A stretch of DNA of 44,811 nucleotides from Vicinamibacteria bacterium (GTDB lineage: Bacteria > Acidobacteriota > Vicinamibacteria > Fen-336). Below are positions 28,257 to 38,000 of the stretch, one piece after another; positions within the stretch are counted from its first letter, which is position 1; each line of letters begins with the position of its first letter. The position numbers and the translations under genes are program-made. Below the pieces are notes generated by a model. The model ran no database searches. It saw only the letters and a list, made by a program, of their open reading frames with translations, and had not been told where the DNA came from. The stretch is taken from NCBI GenBank assembly GCA_025923995.1, contig JAICEW010000009.1, positions 1 through 44,811 of the forward strand. Direction: 5' to 3'.

Positions 28257-30010
28257 ACGGCGCGCCCGTCCACCCACGGCCGCAGCTCACGCGGCCGGTG
28301 TGGTGGTCGCTCGACGGACGATGGGACTTCGCGCTCGACCCGGACGGCGCGTGGACCGGGCCCGATCGCGTCAGCTGGGACCGCACCATCCTGGTGCCGT
28401 TCGCCCCGGAGACGCGCGCGTCCGGCGTGGGGATCGAGGGGTTCTTCACGGCGTGCTGGTACCGGCGCACGCTGCCTCCGCCGCCGCTGGGGCCCGACCA
28501 GCGCCTGCTCCTCCATTTCGGGGCCGTCGACTACCGGGCCCAGGTCTGGTTCAACGGCGTCCCCGTCGCCTCGCACGAGGGCGGCTACACGCCGTTCACC
28601 GCGGACGTCACCGACGCGCTGCGCGAAGGCGAGCAGGTCGTGGTCGTGCGGGCGGAAGACGACCCGCTCGACCTGGCCAAGCCCCGCGGGAAGCAGGACT
28701 GGCAGCCGGAGGCCCACTCCATCTGGTACCCGCGCACGTCCGGCATCTGGCAGACCGTGTGGATGGAGCCGGTGCCCCGCTGGCGCCTGGCGGCCGTGCG
28801 CTGGACCCCCAGCCTGGAGTACTGGGGCATCGGCATGCACGCGACAGTGGCCGGTCCGTCGCGTGAGGGCATGCGGCTGCGTGTCCGGCTTTCCGTGGAC
28901 GGAGATGTGCTGTCCGACGACACCTACAGCGTGACCGGCGGCGAGGTGAACCGCCGCATCGCGCCCTCCGACCCCGGCGTGGACGACTACCGCAACGACC
29001 TGCTGTGGAGCCCGTCGAACCCGACGCTCATCGACGCGTCCCTCGAGCTGATGGGCCCGGGCGGCGAAGTCCTCGACCAGGTGGGCAGCTACACGGCGCT
29101 GCGCGCCGTCGGCGTGCAGGGAGACCGCTTCTTGCTGAACGGGCGCGTGCAGTCGCTTCGCTTCGTGCTGGACCAGGGTTACTGGCCCGACACCGGCATG
29201 ACTCCCCCCGACGGCGACGCGCTGCGGCGCGACGTGGAGCTGGCCAAGGCGATGGGCTTCAACGGCGTGCGCAAGCACCAGAAGATCGAGGACCCTCGCT
29301 ACCTCTACTGGGCCGACCGCCTGGGCCTGATGGTGTGGGAGGAGATGCCCAGCGCCTACCGCTTCACGCCAGACTCGGTCGAGCGGCTGTCGCGCCAGTG
29401 GACGGAAGCGCTGCGCCGTGACCGCAGCCACCCGTGCATCGTCGCCTGGGTCCCGTTCAACGAGTCCTGGGGCGTGCCCGACCTGCCCGCGATCGCGGCC
29501 CAGCGTCACTACGTGCAGGCGCTGTATCACCTCACGCACACCCTCGACCCCGACCGCCCCGTCGTCGGCAACGATGGCTGGGAGAGCACCGCCACCGACG
29601 TCATCGGCATCCACGATTACGACGACGACCTGGACCGCCTCGCGCGACGCTACGAGCGCCCGGACGTGCTGCCGCAGCTGTTCCGTCACGGCCGCCCGGG
29701 CGGGCGCCTGCTCACGATCGAGGGCCATCCGCATGCCGGACAGCCGATAATGCTCACCGAGTTCGGGGGCATCGCGGTGGGAGAGGCGTGCGGGGAGGAC
29801 TGGGGCTACTCGCGGTGCTTGAGCGCGGACGAATTCGGGGAGCGCTACCGCGAGCTGCTGGCCATCGTCCGCGGCTCCGAGCTGCTGGCGGGGTTCTGCT
29901 ACACGCAGTTCGCGGACACGTACCAGGAGGCCAACGGTCTGCTCTACGCGGACCGGCGACCCAAGCTCCCTCTGGAGGAGATCGCCCGCGCCACCCGCGG
30001 CGAGCGCTAG
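28253..30010 (+). CDS. Glycoside hydrolase family 2 protein (beta-galactosidase/glucuronidase-like)
   Basis: 585 residues. The N-terminal sugar-binding jelly roll (about 15-190) shows WWSLDGRWDFALDPDG and WYPRTSGIWQTVWMEPVP. A beta-sandwich follows, then the catalytic barrel. The acid/base Glu is in VPFNESWGV and the nucleophile Glu in IMLTEFGGIA. It has no signal peptide, so it is probably cytoplasmic. It is shorter than LacZ (about 1000 residues) and like other compact GH2 enzymes. I infer a TTG start at 28253, overlapping the upstream stop (TTGA). No ATG or GTG fits nearby without losing the N-terminus. galK follows at 4 bases, consistent with galactoside use, but the sugar is not proven. 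Confidence 0.88.
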   Translation: MNGAPVHPRPQLTRPVWWSLDGRWDFALDPDGAWTGPDRVSWDRTILVPFAPETRASGVGIEGFFTACWYRRTLPPPPLGPDQRLLLHFGAVDYRAQVWFNGVPVASHEGGYTPFTADVTDALREGEQVVVVRAEDDPLDLAKPRGKQDWQPEAHSIWYPRTSGIWQTVWMEPVPRWRLAAVRWTPSLEYWGIGMHATVAGPSREGMRLRVRLSVDGDVLSDDTYSVTGGEVNRRIAPSDPGVDDYRNDLLWSPSNPTLIDASLELMGPGGEVLDQVGSYTALRAVGVQGDRFLLNGRVQSLRFVLDQGYWPDTGMTPPDGDALRRDVELAKAMGFNGVRKHQKIEDPRYLYWADRLGLMVWEEMPSAYRFTPDSVERLSRQWTEALRRDRSHPCIVAWVPFNESWGVPDLPAIAAQRHYVQALYHLTHTLDPDRPVVGNDGWESTATDVIGIHDYDDDLDRLARRYERPDVLPQLFRHGRPGGRLLTIEGHPHAGQPIMLTEFGGIAVGEACGEDWGYSRCLSADEFGERYRELLAIVRGSELLAGFCYTQFADTYQEANGLLYADRRPKLPLEEIARATRGER

Positions 30011-30014
30011 CCCG

Positions 30015-31226
30015 ATGAGTGCGCGCGTGCTGATCCCGCCGAGCGGCGCCCCGCCGTCCCCGGCCGGGCCCACGGTGGATGCGGCGGCCCTCCGCCGCGC
30101 CTTCCGCGACCGCTACGGACGCGAGCCGCGCCTGTTCCAGGCGCCCGGCCGGGTCAACCTGATCGGCGAGCACACCGACTACCACGACGGCTTCGTGCTG
30201 CCGCTCGCCATGGACCGCGGGACGGTCGTGGCCGCGGCGCCGCGCGAGGACCGCCGGGTGCGGGTCCTCTCCCTGGACGCGGGGGAAGAGCGGGACCTCG
30301 ACCTCGGCCAGCCGGCAGTCGCGCGGCGCGGCGAATGGCTCGACTACGTCGAAGGCGTCGCGCGCGAGCTGGAGGTCGGCGTCGGCCGCCTGCGCGGAGC
30401 GGACCTGATGGTGCACGGCGACGTGCCGGTCGGTGCGGGCCTGTCGTCGTCGGCGTCGCTCGAGGTCGCCCTGGGCACCGCTCTGCTGTCGCTCTCGGGC
30501 CGGCGCGTGGGCCGGAGGCGGCTGGCCCGCCTGTGCCAGGCCGCCGAGCATCGATACGTGGGAACCCGCTGCGGGATCATGGACCAGCTCACGGCCGCGG
30601 CCGGACGCGCGGGCCACGCGCTGCTGATCGACTGCCGCTCGCTGCGCACCACGCCCATCCCCCTGCCCGCGGACCGCGCGGCGGTCCTGGTCGTCCACAG
30701 CGGGGTCCGGCACCGCCTGGCGAGCAGCGGGTACAACGATCGGCGCGCCGAGAGCGAGTCGGCGCTGCGCGCGATCGCGCCCGAGCGGCCGGCGCTGCGC
30801 GACGTGCGCCCCGCGGAGGTGGAGCGGGAAGGCCTCGATCCCCTCCTGCAGCGACGGGCGCGCCACGTCGTCCTCGAGATCGACCGGACGCGACGCGCCG
30901 CGCGGGCGCTGCGGCGCTTCGACCTCGACGCGTTCGGCGCGCTGATGGTCGAGTCACACCGCTCGCTGCGCGACGACTACGAGGTGAGCACGCCGGAGCT
31001 CGACGCGCTGGTCGAGGCGGCGCTGGGCCAGCCGGGCGTCTACGGATCGCGCATGACCGGCGGCGGCTTCGGCGGCTGCACGGTCACGATGGCGCGTCCG
31101 TCCGCGGCCCAGGCCGTGGGCGCGGCCGTGGAAGCCGCCTTCGAGGCGCGGTTCGGCCGCAGGCCGATGTGGTTCGTCACCGGCGCCGCCGACGGCGCGC
31201 GCGAGCTGGTCGGCCAGACCGGCTGA
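30015..31226 (+). CDS. galK: Galactokinase
   Basis: 403 residues, a GHMP kinase. The galactokinase signature is PGRVNLIGEHTDYHDGFVLP, the ATP loop is VPVGAGLSSSASLEVALG, and the third motif is GSRMTGGGFGGCTV. The catalytic Asp is in CGIMDQL. It phosphorylates galactose to galactose-1-phosphate. Beside a GH2 enzyme and UDP-galactopyranose mutase, it suggests galactose salvage into UDP-galactose and galactofuranose. galT and galE are not in the window. The N-terminus carries ~20 extra residues before the fold. Confidence 0.93.
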   Translation: MSARVLIPPSGAPPSPAGPTVDAAALRRAFRDRYGREPRLFQAPGRVNLIGEHTDYHDGFVLPLAMDRGTVVAAAPREDRRVRVLSLDAGEERDLDLGQPAVARRGEWLDYVEGVARELEVGVGRLRGADLMVHGDVPVGAGLSSSASLEVALGTALLSLSGRRVGRRRLARLCQAAEHRYVGTRCGIMDQLTAAAGRAGHALLIDCRSLRTTPIPLPADRAAVLVVHSGVRHRLASSGYNDRRAESESALRAIAPERPALRDVRPAEVEREGLDPLLQRRARHVVLEIDRTRRAARALRRFDLDAFGALMVESHRSLRDDYEVSTPELDALVEAALGQPGVYGSRMTGGGFGGCTVTMARPSAAQAVGAAVEAAFEARFGRRPMWFVTGAADGARELVGQTG

Positions 31227-31228
31227 CG

Positions 31229-31251
31229 GCCCCGCCGCGCGAGGCCGGGGC
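31229..31251. terminator. Short hairpin between convergent galK and glf
   Basis: GCCCCG pairs with CGGGGC around an 11-base loop. Weak; it is the only candidate in this short convergent gap. Confidence 0.3.
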
Positions 31252-31262
31252 GCCGACGCGGC

Positions 31263-32444
31263 TCAGGTGGTGAGCGGGCTGGCGTCAGCGGTCGCGGCCG
31301 GCAGGAGGAGCGGCAGGGTGCCCCGTCGGGCGGCACCCTCCCGTGCCCGTCGATCCAGTCCCGCGAGGCGCGTGTAGAGCGTGAGCGCCTGCCCCACCAC
31401 CTGGTCCATGTTGTAGTAGCGATACGTCGCCAGACGACCGACGAAGTGCACGCGCGGCGTGGCCTCGGCCAGCGCCTGGTAGCGTTGGTACAGCAGCGCG
31501 TTCTCCGGCCGCGGGATCGGGTAGTAGGGGTCCCCTTCGGCGCGCGGGTACTCGTAGACCACGCTCGTGTGGTGGTGCCTCTGCCCGGTCAGGTGCTTGA
31601 ACTCGGTGACGCGGGTGTAGTCGTGCTCGTTGGGATGGTTCACGACCGCGACCGTCTGGTGCCACTCCTTCGCGACCGTCTCGTGACGGAACTCCAGCGA
31701 CCGGTAGGGCAGCTTGCCGAAGCGGAACTCGAAGAACTCGTCGACGGGGCCTGTATAGACCATCTGGCGCCAGCGTACCTGGCGCTGCACGTCCCGGTAG
31801 TCCGTCTGCAGCAGCACGTGGATGCTGGGATGGTCGAGCATGCGCTCGAACATCCGCGTGAAGCCGTGCCGCGGCATCGCCTGGTGCTTGTCGGTGAAGT
31901 AGCGGTCGTCACGGTTGGTGCGCGTCGGGATGCGCCCCAGCACGGACGGGTCGAGCTGGGAGGGATCGAGCCCCCACTGCTTCCGCGTGTAGTTGCGCAC
32001 GAACTTCTCGTAGAGGTCCCGGCCCACCTTGCCCACCACGACGTCTTCCGAGTTGCGGACCTGTGGGCGGGGCTCGGCCACCTGGCGGAAGTAGGCCTCC
32101 AGGCCGTCACTGGTGAGCTCCAGGCCGTAGAGGCGATTGACGGTGTCGAGGTTGATCGGGATGGGAAGCAGCTGGCGGTCCACGCTGGCCAGCACGCGGT
32201 GCTCGTAGGGGCGCCACGTCGTGAAGCGCGAGAGGTACGCGAAGACCTCGTCCGAGTTGGTGTGGAAGATGTGCGGGCCGTACCGGTGCACGAGGATGCC
32301 CGCGTCGTCGTAGTGATCGTACGCGTTGCCCCCGACGTGCGGGCGTCGGTCCACCAGCAGCACCTTGCAGTTCGAGCCGCGCGCCAACCGTTCGGCCATC
32401 ACTGAGCCGGCGAACCCCGCTCCCACGATCAGGTAGTCGTACAC
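31263..32444 (-). CDS. glf: UDP-galactopyranose mutase
   Basis: 393 residues. The FAD-binding start is YDYLIVGAGFAGSVMAERLA, then DRRPHVGGNAYD. Family motifs continue with HRYGPHIFHTNSDEVFAYL, YTRKQWGLDPSQLD and RYYNMDQVVGQALTLY near the end. The enzyme converts UDP-galactopyranose to UDP-galactofuranose for surface glycans. The GTG start at 32444 has GGAGG 4 bases upstream and gives the expected N-terminus. It runs convergent to galK and downstream of the GH1-RmlD gene, from which it is separated by 74 bases. Confidence 0.95.
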   Translation of the reverse strand: MYDYLIVGAGFAGSVMAERLARGSNCKVLLVDRRPHVGGNAYDHYDDAGILVHRYGPHIFHTNSDEVFAYLSRFTTWRPYEHRVLASVDRQLLPIPINLDTVNRLYGLELTSDGLEAYFRQVAEPRPQVRNSEDVVVGKVGRDLYEKFVRNYTRKQWGLDPSQLDPSVLGRIPTRTNRDDRYFTDKHQAMPRHGFTRMFERMLDHPSIHVLLQTDYRDVQRQVRWRQMVYTGPVDEFFEFRFGKLPYRSLEFRHETVAKEWHQTVAVVNHPNEHDYTRVTEFKHLTGQRHHHTSVVYEYPRAEGDPYYPIPRPENALLYQRYQALAEATPRVHFVGRLATYRYYNMDQVVGQALTLYTRLAGLDRRAREGAARRGTLPLLLPAATADASPLTT

Positions 32445-32464
32445 GTCACCTCCACGTTTGCGGG

Positions 32465-32494
32465 GTTGCCGACACGACGGTTGCCGACACGACG
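32465..32494. repeat. Perfect 15-bp tandem duplication upstream of glf
   Basis: GTTGCCGACACGACG occurs twice with no gap (32465-32479 and 32480-32494), 21 bases ahead of the glf start in the untranslated leader region. Confidence 0.85.
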
Positions 32495-32518
32495 GGCCGG
32501 TGCCAGAAGCATGCCAGG

Positions 32519-34732
32519 CTAGGGGGGCGACGTCGCAAGGCGCTCGTGCGCCCAACGCTGCAGGGACGCGTCCAGGGGAGGCAGCAGCCTTCCCCGCTCG
32601 CTTCCGAGCGCGCTGTAGGGCGGCCGCCGCGCGGCGAGACGGAGCTCCGCCGTCGTGCAGGCGTGGACGCGGTCGGGATCGAAGCCCGCGAGGGCGGCGG
32701 CGTCGCGCGCGAAGTCCGCCCAGCTCACGGCGGACGGGTTGGCGAGATGCCAGAGTCCCTCCTCGCCGTCCACCAGGAGGTCGAGGGAGGCCTCGACCAG
32801 GTCCGGCACGTACGTGGGGGAAACGATCAGGTCCGACGCCGCCTTGAAGCGCGCGCCGCGCCGGAGCGCACGCACCATCAGGGAGAGGAAGTTGTGCTCG
32901 TCCGCCGGCCCGAAGAACGCGCTCGTCCGGACGATGAGGGCGCTGGGCAGGCGCGCGGTGACGGCGGTCTCGGCGCGCGCCTTGCTCGCGCCGTAGACGC
33001 CGAGCGGACCCACCTGCGCGCTCTCGGTATACGGCCGCCTCCGCTCGCCGTCGAAGACGAGGTCGGAGGAGAAGGTGAGCAGGCGGACCCCGCGCTCGCG
33101 GCACGCGGACGCCAGCACCGCGGGCCCGACCAGGTTCTCTCGATAGCAGCGCTGCGGGTCCGTCTCGGCCTCGTCCACGCGCACGTACCCCGCGCCGTTC
33201 ACCAGCGCCCACGGGTCGTATCGCGCGATGGCGGCGGTCACGCTGGCGGCGTCGGCGACGTCGAGCTCGCTGCGGCCGAGCAGGTGGTGGGCGATGCCGC
33301 GCGCGGCGCACGCGCGAGCGAAGGCCCGCGCGAGCGTCCCCCCCGCTCCGGTGATGAGCACCGGCCGCGCGGGCGCGTCCAGGCGGCCCGTGCCCGCCGC
33401 CCGCGCGCCGACCGGGGGGTAGAGCAGGCGCGCGTCGTCGCGCCGCCACCAGCCGGGCGACGTCAGCAGCGGGTGCGCGTGTGCGCCGCGTGACGCCAGG
33501 TCGCGCACCATGCGGGCGAGCGCCGTCGGGCGCGGTCGGCCGCCGCGCAGGTCGAACACGCCGGGCTCGTAGTGGCCCGCGCGGCGCGTCACCTGGACGT
33601 TCCAGTCCCACGAGCCGAGCAGCGACCAGGCCGTCACCGCACGCACGTCGATGCCCTCCTCGCGCGCGGCGGCGGCGGCATCCCACGCCTCCTGCAGCCA
33701 CCGCAGCTGGTCCTCGCGCGTCGCCCCCGCCTGCACCTCGGTGATGGCGAGCGGGCGGCCGTAGCGTCGGTGCAGCTGGCGCAGGATGGCCCGGTGGCCC
33801 AGGATGCCCGCTCGCCAGGCCCGCACCGCCTCGACGTCGGCGTATCCCCGGCGGCCGTTCCCGCCGTGTGTCGCGGCCGGGTAACGGTGTGTGCGCTCGT
33901 CGAGCAGGCGATCGCTCGTCAGGTAGTAGTTGACGCCGATCACGTCCGGCGGCGGCTGGCTCCCGAACCAGGACAGCTCGGCCGCCGTCGCGCCCGCGTC
34001 GAGGAGGTGCGACCACAGCGCATGACGGCGGCCCATGCGCCCGCACAACAGGTCGAGGCTCAGCAGGCGGCGCTGGTTCTCGTAGCGCGCCTGGCCCCGC
34101 AGCGCCCGCGTGCTGTACGTCCGCCCGAAGTCCTCGGTCAGCACGAGCCGTGCGGTGGGGCTCGTCTCGCGAACCACGCGCATCGCCTCGCCGATCGCGC
34201 GGCACTGCACGAGCAGCGCGCGCACGAACGAGCGCAGGTCGCGGCGGTGCGGGTACCAGAAGCCGTAGAGCGCGCTGAAGCGGGCCGTGGTCAGGGGCTC
34301 GTTGACCGGCGTGTAGTCCTGGACCCACGGGTAGCGTCGGGCGACGGCGCCCGCGAACTCAGCCAGACCGGTGACGAAGGAGTCGTCGAGCAGGCTCGTG
34401 TGCGACGGGCCGCTGCCGTGGTGGACGAGGCCGACGATGGGCCGGATGCCCAGCTCGCGCAGGCGCTCCATGCGCTGGTCGGCCCACGACCAGTCCGCAT
34501 GGGCCGGCCCCCGCGGCGCGATCCGCTCCCACAGAAGCGGGTAGCGGAGCGCCTGTATCCCCAGCGACGCGAAGAGATCGAGGTCGTCGAGGCGGCCGCA
34601 GTGGCCGTTGCGCTCGAGCTGGTCGAAGTAGTCGTCGCCGACCCGGTTGACGGTGCACTCGACGCCGCCCCACATCTCGAGGGACGGCGCGACGAGCGAA
34701 TGGCGTCGGTTGGCGGTGGCGGGCCCGAGCAT
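32519..34732 (-). CDS. Fusion of GH1-like glycosidase and RmlD-like sugar-nucleotide reductase
   Basis: 737 residues with two domains. Residues ~15-420 are GH1/clan-A-like: WERIAPRGPAHADWSWADQR, acid/base Glu in YTPVNEPLTT, and probable nucleophile Glu in LAITEVQAG (usually ITENG). From ~455 on it is an extended short-chain reductase like dTDP-4-dehydrorhamnose reductase: VLITGAGGTLARAFARAC, NGAGYVRVDEAETD, TFSSDLVFDG and YGASKARAE with the YxxxK pair. The two activities have no obvious single pathway; a sugar-modifying role near the glycan genes is inferred. The ATG at 34732 has no clear ribosome site, and a slightly later start is possible. It diverges from the cyclic glucan synthase gene. 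Confidence 0.85.
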   Translation of the reverse strand: MLGPATANRRHSLVAPSLEMWGGVECTVNRVGDDYFDQLERNGHCGRLDDLDLFASLGIQALRYPLLWERIAPRGPAHADWSWADQRMERLRELGIRPIVGLVHHGSGPSHTSLLDDSFVTGLAEFAGAVARRYPWVQDYTPVNEPLTTARFSALYGFWYPHRRDLRSFVRALLVQCRAIGEAMRVVRETSPTARLVLTEDFGRTYSTRALRGQARYENQRRLLSLDLLCGRMGRRHALWSHLLDAGATAAELSWFGSQPPPDVIGVNYYLTSDRLLDERTHRYPAATHGGNGRRGYADVEAVRAWRAGILGHRAILRQLHRRYGRPLAITEVQAGATREDQLRWLQEAWDAAAAAREEGIDVRAVTAWSLLGSWDWNVQVTRRAGHYEPGVFDLRGGRPRPTALARMVRDLASRGAHAHPLLTSPGWWRRDDARLLYPPVGARAAGTGRLDAPARPVLITGAGGTLARAFARACAARGIAHHLLGRSELDVADAASVTAAIARYDPWALVNGAGYVRVDEAETDPQRCYRENLVGPAVLASACRERGVRLLTFSSDLVFDGERRRPYTESAQVGPLGVYGASKARAETAVTARLPSALIVRTSAFFGPADEHNFLSLMVRALRRGARFKAASDLIVSPTYVPDLVEASLDLLVDGEEGLWHLANPSAVSWADFARDAAALAGFDPDRVHACTTAELRLAARRPPYSALGSERGRLLPPLDASLQRWAHERLATSPP

Positions 34733-35058
34733 GGATGGTTTCGCAGAAGTTGATGGTCCCGGACCGGCGGGACCGTCAGCGCTGCTGTCGGGAGCCGGTG
34801 CCGTTCGTCGGGGGTGCGGCCACGCGCTGCGGGTTCGAGGGCCTGTGGATGCAGGGCCGGCGGTCGGCCGCGTCGCTCACGCGGCGCAGCAGGAACGTAT
34901 CGAGGGGCGTTCGGTTCAACTCAGTCCTCCAGTGTCGACCCCCTCTACTGCACGGGCCGCGCCAAAGGGGCGGCCCACTTCACGGCCGCTTTTCGCGCCG
35001 GCCATCATGCAAATTTTGCTCACGCGCAGGTCTGACACCTGGAACGTAGCGTTTACTA
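34733..35058. other. Intergenic region upstream of the cyclic glucan synthase gene
   Basis: 326 bases between divergent genes, and noticeably less GC-rich towards 35000-35058 than the rest. It contains the small palindrome GCAAATTTTGC (35009-35019) and an AT-richer stretch just before the synthase start (AGCGTTTACTAGT). CTGACA lies upstream of that stretch, but a -10 box is unconvincing. No sigma-54 site was seen. Confidence 0.5.
35009..35019. promoter_or_regulatory. AT-rich palindrome GCAAATTTTGC, possible operator
   Basis: GCAAA and TTTGC are inverted around one T, in one of the few AT-rich spots of the window, about 40 bases before the cyclic glucan synthase start. The protein that might bind is unknown. 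Confidence 0.3.
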
Positions 35059-38000
35059 GTGGGGATGGACACCAAGAACCCCAGCACCGAAGCGTTGTTG
35101 AGCGTCGAAAAGCTCGAGGAGCGGGCGCGGTCCCTGGCCGCCTCGCAGGCGGGCGTGCGTCGCCGCTTCGTGCGCCCGGGCCACCTGCGCCGCCTCGAAG
35201 CCGACGTGGAGCGCCTGCGCGAGGCGTACCGGCTCATCGCGGAGGACGTGCACGAGGGCCGCCCCATCGCGCCGGCCGCCGAGTGGGTGCTCGACAACTT
35301 CCACCTGATCGAGGCCGAGGCCCGCAACGTCCAGCGCGACCTGCCGCGCACGTACTACCGGCAGCTCCCCCGCCTGGCGGGCGACGAGCGATTGTCGCGG
35401 GTGGAGTCCCTCGCGGAAGACCTGCTGGCGCACACCGACGCGCGCCTCGACGCCGACCGGCTGACCCGCTTCCTGTCCGCCTATCAGCACATCGCGCCCC
35501 TCACCATCGGCGAGCTGTGGGCCTGGCCCAGCGCGCTCAAGCTCGCGCTGGTGGCGGCCCTGCGGAGCACCGCGGACAAGATCGTGTCGGCGCGGCGGGC
35601 GCGCGCCCGCGCCGTCGCGGTGCTGGCGCGTCTGGACGCCGGCGACGAGCCCCCCGCGCTGCCGGGTGGCGCGCTGGACGCCGCCTTCGTCGTGCACCTG
35701 GTGCAGCACCTCCGCGAGTACGGGGCGGGCGCGTCGTCGCTGCGCACCGCGCTGGAGGAGAGGCTGCGCGCGCAGGGCCTCACGGTCGAGGACCTGATCC
35801 GGGGCGAGACCCGGCGCCAGGCGCGGGAGCAGGTCTCGGTCGCGAACGCGGTCACCAGCCTCCGCCTGACGGCGACGCTCGACTGGTCTGCGCTGGTGGA
35901 GCGCGTCAGCCTGGTCGAGCAGGTCCTGCAGCGCGACCCGGCGGGCGTCCACGGCCGCATGGACTTCCTGAGCCGCGACCGCTACCGGCAGGCCGTCGAG
36001 GACCTGGCGGACCCCACGGGCGAGAGCCAGCAGCGCGTCGCGCTGGCCGCGGTGGAGCGGGCGCGGCAGGCGGTCGAGAAGGAGGCCGCGGACGAGCGGA
36101 CGCACCACGTCGGGCACTACCTGATCGGCCGGGGACGCTGGGAGTTCGAGCGTCACCTGGGCGTCCGGCCGCACCTGTGGCGCCGCGTCCGGCGCTTCGG
36201 CTTCCGCCACGCCACCGCCCTCTTCCTCTGGAGCATCGCGCTGCCGACGCTGCTGGCCGCGCTGGCGGCCGCCGCCTACGCGCGATCCGCCGGCGCGTCG
36301 CCCGCGCTGGCCTGGGTCGCGGCGCTGCTCACGCTGCTGCCCGCGTCCGAGCTGGTCACGACCCTGGTGCAACGGGTGGCGACGGCGCTGGTGCACCCCC
36401 GCCGCCTCCCGCGGCTCGACCTGCGCGGCGGGGTGCCGCCCACCGCGCGCACGATGGTGGTCGTCCCCACCATCCTGGACAGCGTCGAGCGGGCCAGGGA
36501 GATGGTCGAGCACCTCGAGGTCCAGGCGATCGGCAACCTGGATCCGCACTTCCACTTCGCGCTGCTGTCGGACTTCGCGGACGCCGACACCGCGGACCGC
36601 CCCGAGGATGCGCCCATCCTGGCCGCGGCGCGCGAAGGCATCGAGGAGCTCAACCAGCGCTACGGCGACTCCGTCCGCTTCTTCCTGTTCCACCGCCGCC
36701 GGCAGTGGAACTCCGGCGAAGGCCTCTACATGGGCTGGGAGCGCAAGCGCGGGAAGATCGAGGAGTTCAACCGGCTGCTGCGCGGCGCGCTCGACACCAG
36801 CTACACGGTTCAGGTCGGCGACCTGTCGGTGCTCCCGCAGGTCCGCTACTGCCTCACGCTCGACAGCGACACGCGCCTGCCCCGCGACGTGGCGCGCCAG
36901 CTGGTCGGCATCCTGACGCATCCGCTGAACCGGCCGCGCTTCGACCCGCAGGCGGGGCGCGTGACCGCGGGCTACGGCATCCTGCAGCCCCGGGTGAGCG
37001 TCACGCTGGCGAGCGCGGCCGGGTCCCTCTTCGCGCGCACGTACGCGGGCCACACCGGAGTCGACCCCTACACGACCGCGGTCTCCGACGTGTACCAGGA
37101 CGTGTTCGGCGAGGGCATCTTCACCGGCAAGGGCCTGTTCGACGTCGACGCGTTCGCGGTCGCGCTGCACGGACGCGTGCCGGAGAACGCGCTCCTGTCC
37201 CACGACCTGTTCGAGGGCCTGTTCGCGCGCGCGGCCCTCGTCTCGGACCTGGAGCTGGTCGACGACTACCCCTCGACCGTCCTCGCCCACGCGCGCCGCC
37301 AGCGGCGCTGGGTCCGGGGCGACTGGCAGATCCTGCTCTGGCTGCTCCCCTGGGTGCCGGCGCGCGAGGGCTGGACGCGCAACACGCTGCCCGCCATCTC
37401 GCGCTTCAAGATCTTCGACAACCTGCGCCGCAGCCTGATCGCGCCCGGCCTGCTCGCCCTGCTGGCGGCCGCGTGGACCGTCCTGCCCGGCCGCGTGAAC
37501 GCGTGGACGGGCGCCGTGCTGGCGGTGCTCGGAGCCCCTGCGCTGATCGAGGTGCTGCGCGGCCTGCGCGGCCCGCGGGCGCACCAGACGCTCGGCAGCT
37601 TCCTGCGCGGGTCCTGGGAGGAGGCGCGCACCGCCCTGGCCCGCGCCTCACTCGACGTCTCGCTGCTCGCGTACCGCGCGTGGGAGATGCTGCACGCGAT
37701 CGTGCTGACGCTGGTGCGGATGCTGATCACCCAGCGCCGGCTGCTGGAGTGGGAGACGGCGGCCGCCGCGTCGGCGCGCGCGGCGGGCCTCATCGGGGGC
37801 AAGGGGCTGCGCGTGTTCGTCGTCGAGATGGCGGCCAGCCCGGCGACCGCGCTGCTGCTGGCGCCGGCGGTGGCCCTGGCGCGGCCGTCCGCCCTGCCGA
37901 TCGCCTCCGTCTTCCTCCTGCTGTGGCTGGCCGCGCCCGCGCTGGCGCTGGTGCTGAGCCGGCCGGTCCGCCCCCGCCGCTTCCACCTGGGCGAGGAGGA

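Noticed and set aside
32502-32516. Thirteenth sigma-54 site (minus) before glf
   Set aside because: The -12 half is TGGC instead of TTGC; noted only as a weak candidate.
35030-35058. Sigma-70 promoter before the glucan synthase gene
   Set aside because: CTGACA has no convincing -10 box at 16-18 bases; TTTACT is only 14 bases away. Not called as a promoter.
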